DNA from: Pseudomonas kairouanensis
Lineage (GTDB): Bacteria; Pseudomonadota; Gammaproteobacteria; Pseudomonadales; Pseudomonadaceae
NCBI RefSeq assembly: GCF_004682055.1
Contig: NZ_QUZU01000021.1
Coordinates: 36,934-100,933 of the forward strand
Reading direction: 5' to 3'
DNA length: 64,000 nt
In this document: piece by piece, positions 6,791-15,150 of the stretch
Layout: each line of letters starts with the position of its first letter
Position numbering within the stretch: the first letter of the stretch is position 1
Position numbers and translations under genes: made by a program
The notes under the pieces: generated by a model
What the model saw: the letters and a program-made list of their open reading frames with translations, nothing else
Database searches by the model: none
What the model was told of the DNA's origin: nothing

Positions 6791-8671
6791 ATGTCCTTTG
6801 CTTCCCTCGGTCTCTCCGAGGCTTTAGTCCGCGCCATCGAGGCAGCGGGCTATACCGAGCCTACTCCGGTGCAACAGCGGGCCATTCCCGCCGTGTTGCA
6901 AGGTCGCGACCTGATGGTTGCGGCGCAGACAGGTACTGGTAAAACCGGCGGCTTCGCCCTCCCGATTCTGGAGCGGTTGTTTCCCAATGGTCACCCGGAC
7001 AAATCCCAGCGTCACGGCCCGCGCCAACCGCGCGTACTGGTCCTGACCCCTACCCGCGAACTCGCAGCGCAAGTGCACGACAGCTTCAAGCTGTATGCCC
7101 GCGACCTGAAGTTCGTCAGCGCCTGCATCTTCGGCGGTGTTGGCATGAACCCGCAGGTTCAGGCCATGTCCCGTGGTGTGGACGTGCTGGTGGCTTGCCC
7201 TGGTCGCTTGCTCGACCTGTGCGGCCAAGGCAGCGTGGATTTGTCCCACGTTGAAATCCTGGTGCTGGACGAAGCCGACCGCATGCTCGACATGGGCTTT
7301 GTCCATGACGTGAAAAAGGTCCTCGCCCGCCTGCCGGCCAAACGCCAGAACCTGCTGTTTTCGGCAACGTTCTCCCAGGACATCACCGCCCTGGCCGGCA
7401 AGCTGCTGCACAACCCGGAACGCATCGAAGTCACGCCGCCGAACACCACGGTCGAGCGTATCGAACAGCGTGTGTTCCGCCTGGCTGCCAGCCACAAGCG
7501 TGCGCTGCTGGCCCACCTGATCACCGCCGGCGCCTGGGAACAGGTGCTGGTGTTCACCCGCACCAAGCATGGCGCCAACCGCCTGGCCGAGTACCTGGAC
7601 AAGCACGGCCTCACCGCCGTCGCCATCCACGGCAACAAGAGCCAGAACGCGCGCACCAAGGCGCTGGCCGACTTCAAGGCCGGCACCGTGCGCATCCTGG
7701 TGGCCACCGATATCGCCGCTCGCGGCCTGGATATCGACCAACTGCCACACGTCGTCAACTTCGAGCTGCCAAACGTCGATGAAGATTACGTGCACCGTAT
7801 CGGCCGTACTGGCCGTGCCGGTCGTTCGGGTGAAGCCATTTCCCTGGTTGCCCCGGATGAAGAGAAGCTGCTGAAAAGCATCGAGCGCATGACCAAGCAG
7901 AAAATCGCCGACGGCGACCTGATGGGCTTCGATGCCAGCGCCGTGGAGGCCGAAAAGCCAGAAGCGCGCGAGCGTCCGGACGTGCGCAACCCGCGCAATC
8001 CACGCGGTCCGAAGGGCGATGGCCCGAACGGCGGCGGGGGTGGCGGTGGTCGTCGCGACAAGGGCAAAGACAAGGGCGGCAAGGACAAAGCGCCGACCAA
8101 CGGCCGTGGCGAACGCCCAGCCCGCGAGCAGAAGCCCCGTGAAGGCACCCCGGCCCGCGAACAGCGCCAGCCGAGCCAGCCACCACGCGCCGCCGCTGAC
8201 CGTGCCCCGGACGAGTTCCTTGACGACGACGTGGATAACTTCGGTAACCGCGTCGACTACGTGCCCCAGGCCAAGCCGGCCCAAGGCCGTGGCCGTCGCC
8301 CAGGTGCTCCGGCACAGGGCGCAGGCGCGCCACGTGGCGGCCAGCCACAAGGCGCTCGCCAGAACGGCCCGCGCAACAGCAGCGGCGGTACCACCGGTAC
8401 GCCACCTGCCAAACGCAATGGCCCACGCAGCGGCGCACCACGCGATGGCCAGGCCCGCCGCGAAGATTCGCGCAGCAACAACCGTCGCCCGGCTCGTGAC
8501 GACCAGCCACGTTCGTCCGAACCCGCCGTGCAAAACCCGCGCGGTGGCCCGGCGCCGAAGATCATCCACAAGGAGTCGAAAGCGGATCGCTTCCCGACAC
8601 CTGAGCAGTTGGATCAACTGCCAGGCCGTCCTCGTGGTGAGAAACCAGCGCTGCTGACTCGCAACCGCTAG
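6791..8671 (+). CDS. rhlE: DEAD-box ATP-dependent RNA helicase RhlE
   Basis: A 626-residue RNA helicase that remodels ribosomal and messenger RNA in an ATP-dependent manner. The start at ATG 6791 gives the usual MSFASLGLSEALVRAI opening. The Q motif (PTPVQQ), Walker A AQTGTGKT (residues 45-52), PTRELA, DEAD (160-163), SAT, ARGLDID and HRIGRTGRAG (from about 335) are all intact. From about residue 390 to the end is a low-complexity tail rich in Arg, Gly, Pro and Lys, far longer than the helicase core requires and probably disordered and RNA-binding. The gene ends in a strong terminator and a REP pair facing the YceI gene. Confidence 0.95.
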   Translation: MSFASLGLSEALVRAIEAAGYTEPTPVQQRAIPAVLQGRDLMVAAQTGTGKTGGFALPILERLFPNGHPDKSQRHGPRQPRVLVLTPTRELAAQVHDSFKLYARDLKFVSACIFGGVGMNPQVQAMSRGVDVLVACPGRLLDLCGQGSVDLSHVEILVLDEADRMLDMGFVHDVKKVLARLPAKRQNLLFSATFSQDITALAGKLLHNPERIEVTPPNTTVERIEQRVFRLAASHKRALLAHLITAGAWEQVLVFTRTKHGANRLAEYLDKHGLTAVAIHGNKSQNARTKALADFKAGTVRILVATDIAARGLDIDQLPHVVNFELPNVDEDYVHRIGRTGRAGRSGEAISLVAPDEEKLLKSIERMTKQKIADGDLMGFDASAVEAEKPEARERPDVRNPRNPRGPKGDGPNGGGGGGGRRDKGKDKGGKDKAPTNGRGERPAREQKPREGTPAREQRQPSQPPRAAADRAPDEFLDDDVDNFGNRVDYVPQAKPAQGRGRRPGAPAQGAGAPRGGQPQGARQNGPRNSSGGTTGTPPAKRNGPRSGAPRDGQARREDSRSNNRRPARDDQPRSSEPAVQNPRGGPAPKIIHKESKADRFPTPEQLDQLPGRPRGEKPALLTRNR

Positions 8672-8675
8672 GCAC

Positions 8676-8709
8676 AAAAAAACCCGTATCGCGAGATACG
8701 GGTTTTTTT
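8676..8709 (+). terminator. Intrinsic terminator after rhlE
   Basis: AAAAAAACCCGTATC and GATACGGGTTTTTTT form a near-perfect hairpin with A-run and T-run, so it can work in both directions between rhlE and the convergent YceI gene. Confidence 0.92.
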
Positions 8710-8712
8710 GCC

Positions 8713-8812
8713 TGTAGGAGCGAGCTTGCTCGCGAAGGTCGTCAACGATAACGCTGGTAACCAGACAAAACGCGGTGCCCCGGCGTTTTTCGCGAGCAAG
8801 CTCGCTCCTACA
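8713..8812. repeat. REP pair, family A, at the rhlE/YceI convergent junction
   Basis: An inverted pair of GTAGGAGCGAGCTTGCTCGCGAA with a spacer of about 54 bases, starting just after the rhlE terminator and ending 9 bases from the YceI stop codon. Confidence 0.9.
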
Positions 8813-8821
8813 AGCGAAGCA

Positions 8822-9400
8822 TTACTTCTGCTTCACGCCTTCCAGCGAGATGTCCAGGTCCAGTGTCTGCGAAGACGGGCCTGGGCCTTTGATGCCATAG
8901 TCATTCAGGTTCAGCGTGGTGGTGGCGTTGAAGCCAGCACGTTCGCCGCCCCATGGGTCTTTGCCTTCACCGTTGAAAGTGGCCTTGAAGGTCACAGGCT
9001 TGGTCACGCCGTGGAACGTCAGGTCGCCCGTCACGTCAGCGGTTTTTGCACCGGTGGACTTAACAGAGGTAGACACAAACTTGGCATCGGCAAACTTGGC
9101 GACGTCCAGGAAATCTTTGCTGGCGATGTGCTTGTCACGTTCGGCGTGGTTGGACCACAGGCTGGCGGTTTTCACGTCAACAGCGATTTTGCTGGCTTCA
9201 GGCTTGGCTGCGTCCCAGCTGAACGTACCATCCCAGTCCTTGAAGGTACCGTGGATGAAGCTGTAGCCCAGGTGGCTGATTTTCCAGTCGATGAAGGCGT
9301 GCTGGCCTTCCTTGTCGATCTTGTAGTCAGCGGCCATCGCGGAACCGGCGGACAGCAGGGCGGAACCGAGTGCCAGAGCGGCGAGCGTCTTTTTCAACAT
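8822..9400 (-). CDS. YceI family periplasmic protein
   Basis: The protein has 192 residues from the ATG at 9400; longer in-frame starts would bury the signal peptide. LKKTLAALALGSALLSAGSAMA is a clear Sec signal cleaved at AMA-AD. The mature chain is a YceI lipocalin-like beta-barrel (FIDWKISHLGYSFIHGTFKDW, GDLTFHGVTKPVTF) of the type that holds isoprenoid-like lipids. It follows the cytochrome b561 gene closely on the same strand, the same pairing as E. coli yceJ-yceI, suggesting a shared redox or quinone-related job. In P. aeruginosa the syntenic gene is, from memory, pasP. Confidence 0.92.
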   Translation of the reverse strand: MLKKTLAALALGSALLSAGSAMAADYKIDKEGQHAFIDWKISHLGYSFIHGTFKDWDGTFSWDAAKPEASKIAVDVKTASLWSNHAERDKHIASKDFLDVAKFADAKFVSTSVKSTGAKTADVTGDLTFHGVTKPVTFKATFNGEGKDPWGGERAGFNATTTLNLNDYGIKGPGPSSQTLDLDISLEGVKQK

Positions 9401-9432
9401 GCTTTCTATTCCTTGTGAGTCGAGGTTGAACA

Positions 9433-9984
9433 TCAGGCTTTGCGCCCCAGCATTCGCGTCAGGGTCACATCACGATCAATGAAGTGGTGCTTCAGTGCGG
9501 CCACGCCGTGCAAGCCGGCAAAGACCACCAACACCCAGGCCAGGTACAGATGCACCAGGCCTGCGTTGTCTGCCTGGTCCGGTAGCCCGGAAACCACGGC
9601 AGGAATCTCAAACAGGCCAAACACCGGGATACCGACACCGTCTGCGGTGGAAATCAGGTAACCGGCAATCATCACGGCAAACAGCCCGAGATAAAGGAAC
9701 GCGTGGCCAAACGCAGCACCGATACGGGTCATGCGGCTGTAGCTGGCCAACGGTGGTGGCGGCGGGCTGATCAGGCGCCAGACGATACGCACCAGCATGA
9801 CGGCGAACAGCGTGATGCCGATGCTCTTGTGCAGGTCCGGCGCGTCTTTGCGCCAGGCGCTGTAGTAGTCGAGCCCGACCATCCACAACCCCAGGGCAAA
9901 CAAGCCAAACACCACCAGGGCCACGCCCCAGTGCAAAACCATGCTGACCCACCCATAGCGGGCCGGAGAGTTACGTAGCTGCAT
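9433..9984 (-). CDS. Cytochrome b561 family protein
   Basis: A 183-residue inner-membrane dihaem cytochrome with four hydrophobic segments. Candidate haem-ligand histidines sit in WVSMVLHWGVALVVF, APDLHKSIGITLF and near the end in VLVVFAGLHGVAALKHHFID, the pattern of the CybB/YodB group. It would carry electrons between quinol and an acceptor. The gene precedes that for the YceI protein by 32 bases and the two are probably one operon. It is divergent from bioA, with two palindromes in the shared upstream region. Confidence 0.92.
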   Translation of the reverse strand: MQLRNSPARYGWVSMVLHWGVALVVFGLFALGLWMVGLDYYSAWRKDAPDLHKSIGITLFAVMLVRIVWRLISPPPPPLASYSRMTRIGAAFGHAFLYLGLFAVMIAGYLISTADGVGIPVFGLFEIPAVVSGLPDQADNAGLVHLYLAWVLVVFAGLHGVAALKHHFIDRDVTLTRMLGRKA

Positions 9985-10037
9985 GAACTTAATCCCGTAA
10001 GAACTGCGCCCAAGACTAGCGCGTTACCTATCGATTT

Positions 10038-10057
10038 AAAGCGGAAAATTTCGCTTT
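10038..10057. promoter_or_regulatory. Imperfect palindrome upstream of cytochrome b561
   Basis: AAAGCG and CGCTTT flank an AT-rich centre about 55 bases before the cytochrome gene start. The symmetry resembles an operator. Seen directly; the role is inferred. Confidence 0.35.
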
Positions 10058-10150
10058 GAAATATCGAGAAATGTGATCTTGAGGTTATGAAGCGTAAATT
10101 AACCAAGGATTAAGGACTATCCAGAAGAAACGTGACAGACCGTCCTGTGT

Positions 10151-10171
10151 TTACTGCCAATTGGCAAGTAA
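10151..10171. promoter_or_regulatory. Palindrome upstream of bioA
   Basis: TGCCAATTGGCA (10155-10166) is a perfect 12-base palindrome, extended to TTACT...AGTAA with a one-base offset. It lies about 65 bases before the bioA start codon. It does not match the BirA operator sequence I know. Confidence 0.4.
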
Positions 10172-10233
10172 TGGGTTGTGGCACCGTCGCCCATTGAATA
10201 GGCTTGCGCGATTGTTGCTTGAGGAGACGAAAA

Positions 10234-11640
10234 ATGGGCTTGAACAACCAGTGGATGCAACGCGATCTCGCCGTGCTGTGGCATCCCTGCACCCAGATGA
10301 AAGACCACCAGCAACTGCCGCTGATCCCGATCAAACGCGGTGAAGGCGTATGGCTGGAAGACTTCGAAGGCAAGCGCTACCTCGACGCCGTCAGTTCCTG
10401 GTGGGTCAACGTGTTCGGTCACGCCAACCCGCGTATCAACCAGCGCATCAAGGACCAGGTCGATCAGCTCGAACATGTGATCCTTGCCGGTTTCAGCCAC
10501 CAGCCGGTGATCGAGTTGTCCGAACGCCTGGTGCAGATGACGCCCGAAGGCCTGACCCGCTGCTTCTACGCCGATAACGGTTCGTCGTGCATCGAAGTCG
10601 CGCTGAAAATGAGCTTCCACTACTGGCTCAACCGCGGCCTGCCGAATAAAAAGCGCTTCGTCACCCTCACCAACAGCTACCACGGCGAAACCATCGCCGC
10701 GATGTCGGTGGGCGACGTGCCGCTGTTTACCGAAACCTACAAGGCGCTGCTGCTGGACACCATCAAGGTGCCAAGCCCCGATTGCTACCTGCGCCCCGAG
10801 GGCGTGAGCTGGGAAGACCACTCGCGCACGATGGCCCAGGTGATGGAACAGACCCTGGCCGAGCACCACGCCACCGTCGCTGCCGTGATCATCGAACCGC
10901 TGATCCAGGGTGCCGGCGGCATGCGCATGTACCACCCGGTGTACCTCAAGCTGCTGCGCGAGGCGTGCGACCGCTACGGTGTGCACCTGATCCACGATGA
11001 AATCGCCGTGGGCTTCGGCCGTACCGGCAGCATGTTTGCGTGTGAACAGGCCGGTATCCGCCCGGACTTCCTGTGCCTGTCCAAGGCCCTCACCGGTGGC
11101 TACCTGCCGCTGGCGGCGGTGGTTACCACCGATGATGTGTACGACGCGTTCTACGACGACTACCCCACCCTGCGTGCCTTCCTGCACTCCCACAGCTACA
11201 CCGGCAACCCCTTGGCGTGCGCGGCGGCGTTGGCGACCCTGGATATTTTCGAAGAAGACAACGTCATCGAAAACAACAAGGCCCTGGCCCAGCGCATGGC
11301 CACCGCCACCGCGCACCTGGTGGACCACCCCCATGTGTCGGAAGTGCGCCAGACCGGCATGGTGCTGGCCATCGAGATGGTGCAAGACAAAGCCACCAAA
11401 ACCGCCTACCCCTGGCAGGAACGCCGTGGCTTGAAGGTATTCGAGCACGCGTTGGAACGCGGCGCGTTGTTGCGCCCGCTGGGCAGCGTGGTGTATTTCC
11501 TGCCGCCCTATGTGATTACGCCAGAGCAAATCGATTTCCTGGCCGAGGTGGCCAGCGAAGGTATCGATATCGCCACCCATAGCCGCGTCAGTGTTGCAGT
11601 GCCTAAAGACTTCCATCCAGGCTTTCGCGATCCGGGTTGA
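10234..11640 (+). CDS. bioA: Adenosylmethionine-8-amino-7-oxononanoate aminotransferase
   Basis: This PLP enzyme transfers an amino group from S-adenosylmethionine to KAPA to make DAPA in biotin synthesis. The 468-residue product starts at ATG 10234 behind GAGGAGA. The N-terminal HPCTQMKDH, substrate-loop SSWWVN, NGSSCIEVALKM, SYHGETI and HDEIAVGFGRTG, and the PLP lysine in LSKALTGGYLPLAA (Lys284), are all present. rsmE follows 30 bases on, as in P. aeruginosa. The other biotin genes are not in the window. Confidence 0.96.
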   Translation: MGLNNQWMQRDLAVLWHPCTQMKDHQQLPLIPIKRGEGVWLEDFEGKRYLDAVSSWWVNVFGHANPRINQRIKDQVDQLEHVILAGFSHQPVIELSERLVQMTPEGLTRCFYADNGSSCIEVALKMSFHYWLNRGLPNKKRFVTLTNSYHGETIAAMSVGDVPLFTETYKALLLDTIKVPSPDCYLRPEGVSWEDHSRTMAQVMEQTLAEHHATVAAVIIEPLIQGAGGMRMYHPVYLKLLREACDRYGVHLIHDEIAVGFGRTGSMFACEQAGIRPDFLCLSKALTGGYLPLAAVVTTDDVYDAFYDDYPTLRAFLHSHSYTGNPLACAAALATLDIFEEDNVIENNKALAQRMATATAHLVDHPHVSEVRQTGMVLAIEMVQDKATKTAYPWQERRGLKVFEHALERGALLRPLGSVVYFLPPYVITPEQIDFLAEVASEGIDIATHSRVSVAVPKDFHPGFRDPG

Positions 11641-11670
11641 TTGCCTGCACAACCATTCCAGAGAACAGAA

Positions 11671-12390
11671 ATGAGACTGTCCCGTTTTTTCACCGACACC
11701 CCGCTGAGCATTGGCGAGCACGAACTGCCCGAAGCCCAGGCGCACTACATCAGCCGTGTGCTGCGCATGGGCGAAGGCGACGCTGTGCAATTGTTCGACG
11801 GCTCAGGCCAGGAGTTCTTGGGCAGCCTGCTGGAAGTCGGCAAGAAGCGCGTCACCGTGCAACTGACAGAGAGCTTCCGGGGCCAGGCTGAATCGCCGCT
11901 GCACATCCATCTCGGCCAGGGCCTGTCCCGTGGCGAGCGGATGGATTGGGCGATTCAGAAAGCCACCGAATTGGGCGTCAACGAAATCACACCGATTTTC
12001 AGCGACCGCTGCGAAGTGCGCCTCAAGGATGAACGCGCCGACAAACGCCTGCTGCACTGGCGCCAGGTGGCAATCAGCGCGTGCGAGCAATGCGGGCGTT
12101 CGACGGTGCCGGTGATTCATCCGCCGCTATTGCTGGCGGACTGGTTGAAGCAGACCGAGGCGGATTTGAAGCTGGTGCTGCATCCGGTGGCAGAGCCGAT
12201 GGTCAGCCATGCCAAGCCTGCGAGCCTGGCGTTTTTGATCGGGCCGGAGGGTGGGTTGACCGAGGGTGAAGTCGAGGCAGCCCAAGCGGCTGGCTACCAC
12301 GCCGCGCGCCTTGGGCCGCGAGTGTTGCGTACTGAAACTGCGCCAGTGGTGGCATTGGCTGTCGCTCAACAACTATGGGGTGATTTCTAA
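11671..12390 (+). CDS. rsmE: 16S rRNA (uracil1498-N3)-methyltransferase RsmE
   Basis: This enzyme methylates N3 of U1498 of 16S rRNA using SAM. The product is 239 residues from the ATG at 11671; a TTG 30 bases earlier at the bioA stop is less likely. The N-terminal MRLSRFF PUA-like domain leads into a SPOUT knot domain with KATELGVNEITPIFSDRCEVR, LIGPEGGLTEGEV and the SAM-binding LGPRVLRTETAP near the C-terminus. All signature segments are intact. It is probably cotranscribed with bioA. Confidence 0.95.
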   Translation: MRLSRFFTDTPLSIGEHELPEAQAHYISRVLRMGEGDAVQLFDGSGQEFLGSLLEVGKKRVTVQLTESFRGQAESPLHIHLGQGLSRGERMDWAIQKATELGVNEITPIFSDRCEVRLKDERADKRLLHWRQVAISACEQCGRSTVPVIHPPLLLADWLKQTEADLKLVLHPVAEPMVSHAKPASLAFLIGPEGGLTEGEVEAAQAAGYHAARLGPRVLRTETAPVVALAVAQQLWGDF

Positions 12391-12416
12391 CCGTCGCCCT
12401 TTGCAAACCCAATCAA

Positions 12417-12510
12417 AAATGTGGGAGGGGGCTTGCTCCCGATTGCGGTATGTCAGCAAAAAATAGGTGTCTGACACACTGCTATCGGGAGCAAGCCCCC
12501 TCCCACATTT
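12417..12510. repeat. REP pair, family B, at the rsmE/binding-protein convergent junction
   Basis: GTGGGAGGGGGCTTGCTCCCGAT and its inverted copy, with inner arms of the GCGGTATGTCAGC / GTCTGACACACTGC type, fill the gap between the two stop codons and probably act as a bidirectional end signal. Confidence 0.92.
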
Positions 12511-12529
12511 GGATTGGGTTACCAGGCAA

Positions 12530-13432
12530 CTACTCCACCGGATCACTCACCGGCTTGGCAATGATCGCCTTCAACTCGCTGGTCATCGGGAATTCCAGGT
12601 TCAAGCCCTTTGGCGGAATCGGTTGTTCAAACCAGCGCTGGTAAATCCCGTTGATCTCGCCGCTGCTGTACAGCTCGCCGAGGGTCTCGTTGACCACCGC
12701 CAGAAACTGCGGGTCGTCTTTGCGCAGCATGCAGCTGTAGATTTCCCGCGATTGCTCCTTACCGACCACCACCCACTTGTGCGGGTCCCTGGCCTTGGCG
12801 CGCTCGCCATAGAGCAGCGCATCATCCATGTAGAAGGCCGCCGCACGACCGGTTTCAAGCATCTTGAACGCCTCGCCATGGTCCTTGGCGCTGATCACGA
12901 ACATATTGGCTTTGTGCTCGGCGTTATAGCTCTTGAGGAAACGCTCGTTAGTGGTGCCGGCGGTGGTCACCACGTTTTTGCCGGTCAGGTCGGCGAAGCC
13001 CTGGATGCCACTGTCCTTCGCCGTCAGCAGTTGACCCTTCACGTAGATAAACCCGTAGGAAAACGCCACCTGCTTCTGCCGCTCGGCCGTCACCCCGGTA
13101 GAGCCGCATTCCAGGTCGACGGTGCCGTTTTGCACCAACGGAATACGGGTCTGGGAAGTCACCAGGTTGTACTTCACCTTCAGATCGGCCACCCCGGTTT
13201 TCTGCTGGATACGCTCGACGATCTTGTTGGCCAACTCCACCGAATAGCCCATGGGCTTGCCGCTGCTATCTGCCACATAAGAAAACGGTACCGAGGCATC
13301 GCGATAACCCAGCGTGATGGACTTGGCGCTGGCGATCTTGGCCAGCGCGCCGCTCAGAGGGGCTTCGTTTGCATGGGCCTGCGCGCCCAACAACAGCCCC
13401 AGGGTGCAGCCGGTCAACAGGATCTTTTTCAT
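12530..13432 (-). CDS. Periplasmic amino-acid-binding protein, GltI-like
   Basis: A 300-residue exported protein with signal peptide MKKILLTGCTLGLLLGAQAHA and a bacterial family 3 binding domain (ITLGYRDASVPFSYVADSSGKPMGYSVELANKI, VDLECGSTGVTAERQKQVAFS). It is closest in wording to glutamate/aspartate-binding GltI, which feeds GltJKL. No permease or ATPase genes adjoin it. It is the last gene of a three-gene unit after the dehydrogenase and RidA genes, which suggests capture of an amino acid, possibly a D-isomer, for that pathway. The ligand is inferred. Confidence 0.85.
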   Translation of the reverse strand: MKKILLTGCTLGLLLGAQAHANEAPLSGALAKIASAKSITLGYRDASVPFSYVADSSGKPMGYSVELANKIVERIQQKTGVADLKVKYNLVTSQTRIPLVQNGTVDLECGSTGVTAERQKQVAFSYGFIYVKGQLLTAKDSGIQGFADLTGKNVVTTAGTTNERFLKSYNAEHKANMFVISAKDHGEAFKMLETGRAAAFYMDDALLYGERAKARDPHKWVVVGKEQSREIYSCMLRKDDPQFLAVVNETLGELYSSGEINGIYQRWFEQPIPPKGLNLEFPMTSELKAIIAKPVSDPVE

Positions 13433-13457
13433 TGTTATTCTCCGTTGGTCTTTGAAG

Positions 13458-13808
13458 TTACTTGCATACAGCGATCACGCTGATTTCTACCAGCACACTG
13501 GGGCGTGCCAGTTGCGCTTGCAGGGTGGTACGGGTAGGCGCCATGCCCGGCGACAACCAGGCAGACCACACGTCATTCATCGGCGCGAAGCCCTCGCCAA
13601 TGTCTTTGAGGTAAATCGTCGCGTTGAGCAGGTGATCCTTGTCACTGCCCGCCTGGGCCAACAGGGCATCGATCTTGGCCAGCACTTCCTCGGTTTGTGT
13701 GGCCACGTTCTGGCCATCGCCCGGCACCTGGCCCGAGAGGAACACCAGGTCCTTGAAGGTCACGGCGCCAGAGAGCCGGTCGTTGCTGCTGATTCGGTTG
13801 ATGGTCAT
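13458..13808 (-). CDS. RidA family enamine/imine deaminase
   Basis: The protein has 116 residues, about the size of RidA/YjgF trimer subunits that hydrolyse reactive 2-aminoacrylate or other imino acids. VFLSGQVPGDGQNVATQTEEVLAKIDALLAQAG is the family core; the usual ligand-binding Arg falls in the SPGMAPTRTTLQAQLARPSVLVEI region. It lies between a flavin D-amino-acid-dehydrogenase-like gene and a binding-protein gene. Amino-acid oxidation releases imino acids, so clearing them is its likely role here. Confidence 0.92.
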   Translation of the reverse strand: MTINRISSNDRLSGAVTFKDLVFLSGQVPGDGQNVATQTEEVLAKIDALLAQAGSDKDHLLNATIYLKDIGEGFAPMNDVWSAWLSPGMAPTRTTLQAQLARPSVLVEISVIAVCK

Positions 13809-13818
13809 GGTTGCATCC

Positions 13819-15042
13819 TTATGCGGCGCGAGGCGTCAGGCCCTGCATATCAATGGAAGGAACCTGTTGGCTGATCAACTCGGCCAACAGTTGGCCGCTA
13901 CCGCAGGCCAGGGTGAAACCCAGGGCTCCATGGCCCAGGTTCAGCCACAGGTTGCGATAGACACTGGCCCCAATCAGCGGCACGCCGGTGGGGGTTGCGG
14001 GGCGCATGCCGGCCCATTCCAGCGCATGGCCGTAGTCGCCAGCCATAGGAAATGTCTCCAGCGCCTGGCGCTTGATCAAGGCTAGGCGCTTGGGTTCAAG
14101 GCCCGCGTCGAAGCCGACGATATCCACCATCGCCGCCACCCGCAGTTGCTCGCCGATGCGCGCGTAAACGATCTTGCGGTCGTAGTCGGTGATGCTCACG
14201 TTCGGCGCCTGGTGCTGCGCGCCAATCGGCACGCTGAGGCTATAGCCCTTGAGCGGATACAGCGGCAGCGACACACCCAACTCGGCGCTGCGATACCCGG
14301 CCGCCAGCACCAGTTGCTCGACCGGCATTACCTCATCGCCCAGTTCGATGGCCTGCACCGCACCGTCGGCATGACGAAGGCCGGTGACCTTGCGCCCCAG
14401 CAAAAATCGGCAGCGCCCGGAAGCCTCAAGGCGCGCCGCCAAGCGCTGGCAGAAGGCGTGACAGTCGGCCACTTCTTCGTTCGGCGTGTAGATGCCGCCC
14501 ACAAAACCACCCCCAGCCAGCGCCGGTTCCAGGCGTGCGCAATCGTTGGCCGACAGCACCTGTTGCTGCAGGATATCGGTGACTTTGCTGCGGGCATGCT
14601 CAAAGGAACTGGCGTTGCGAAAGGTCACCAGCTTGCCGTTGCGCCGCCAGTCGAAACCGTCCAGGCGATCATCCTCGCGCCATTGCTGCAACGTGGTCTG
14701 GCTCAGCGACGCCAGGCGCAGCAAGTGCGCGGCATTGCGTTGGTTGACCTTGCCACGGCAGGCGCCCAGGAACGCGGCCATCCAGCGCCATTGCTGCGGG
14801 TCCATGCGCGGGCGCAGCTTCAACGGCGAATCCCCCCGCAGCAGCCAGCCAATGGCTTGCAACGGTACCCCGGCGTCCGCCAGCGGTGCGACATAGCGGT
14901 AGGACAACTGCCCGCCATTGGCAAAACTGGTTTCGCGGCCCAGGCTGTCGCGGGCGTCGATCACCGTCACTTCATGGCCGGCACGCACCAACGCATAAGC
15001 ACTGGCCAGACCGATCACCCCACCGCCGATGATGCACACCAT
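13819..15042 (-). CDS. FAD-dependent D-amino acid dehydrogenase, DadA-like
   Basis: A DAO-fold flavoprotein of 407 residues from the ATG at 15042; a TTG at 15066 behind GAGG would add eight residues and cannot be excluded. VCIIGGGVIGLASAYALVRAG is the FAD-binding dinucleotide motif, and ETSFANGGQLSYRYVAPLADAGVPL matches the DadA segment after the FAD site. The C-terminal GMRPATPTGVPLIG and LNLGHGALGFTLACGSG close the flavin site. It would oxidise D-amino acids to 2-oxo acids with transfer to the respiratory chain. This is not the canonical dadAX locus, as no alanine racemase gene follows. Confidence 0.88.
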   Translation of the reverse strand: MVCIIGGGVIGLASAYALVRAGHEVTVIDARDSLGRETSFANGGQLSYRYVAPLADAGVPLQAIGWLLRGDSPLKLRPRMDPQQWRWMAAFLGACRGKVNQRNAAHLLRLASLSQTTLQQWREDDRLDGFDWRRNGKLVTFRNASSFEHARSKVTDILQQQVLSANDCARLEPALAGGGFVGGIYTPNEEVADCHAFCQRLAARLEASGRCRFLLGRKVTGLRHADGAVQAIELGDEVMPVEQLVLAAGYRSAELGVSLPLYPLKGYSLSVPIGAQHQAPNVSITDYDRKIVYARIGEQLRVAAMVDIVGFDAGLEPKRLALIKRQALETFPMAGDYGHALEWAGMRPATPTGVPLIGASVYRNLWLNLGHGALGFTLACGSGQLLAELISQQVPSIDMQGLTPRAA

Positions 15043-15150
15043 TGCCGCCACCCGCCGTTCATTCAAGAGGCCTCAAGCCTAGGGGCAGGTGACAGGCCGC
15101 CGACAATGAATAAAGATGGATCACCTATAAACAAAGGTTATGGACTTGCC

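Noticed and set aside
6824..8677. 617-codon open frame opposite rhlE
   Set aside because: Composition is Ala/Val/Arg-rich as expected from the complement of the RG-rich helicase tail; no motif, no start signal.
8676..8812. Small RNA gene in the rhlE/YceI gap
   Set aside because: The gap is fully explained by the terminator and a REP pair; no separate promoter is seen.
14146..15150. N-terminal extension of the LysR protein by over 300 residues
   Set aside because: The extension lies antisense to the dehydrogenase gene; the helix-turn-helix begins exactly at the ATG at 15151, where LysR proteins normally start.
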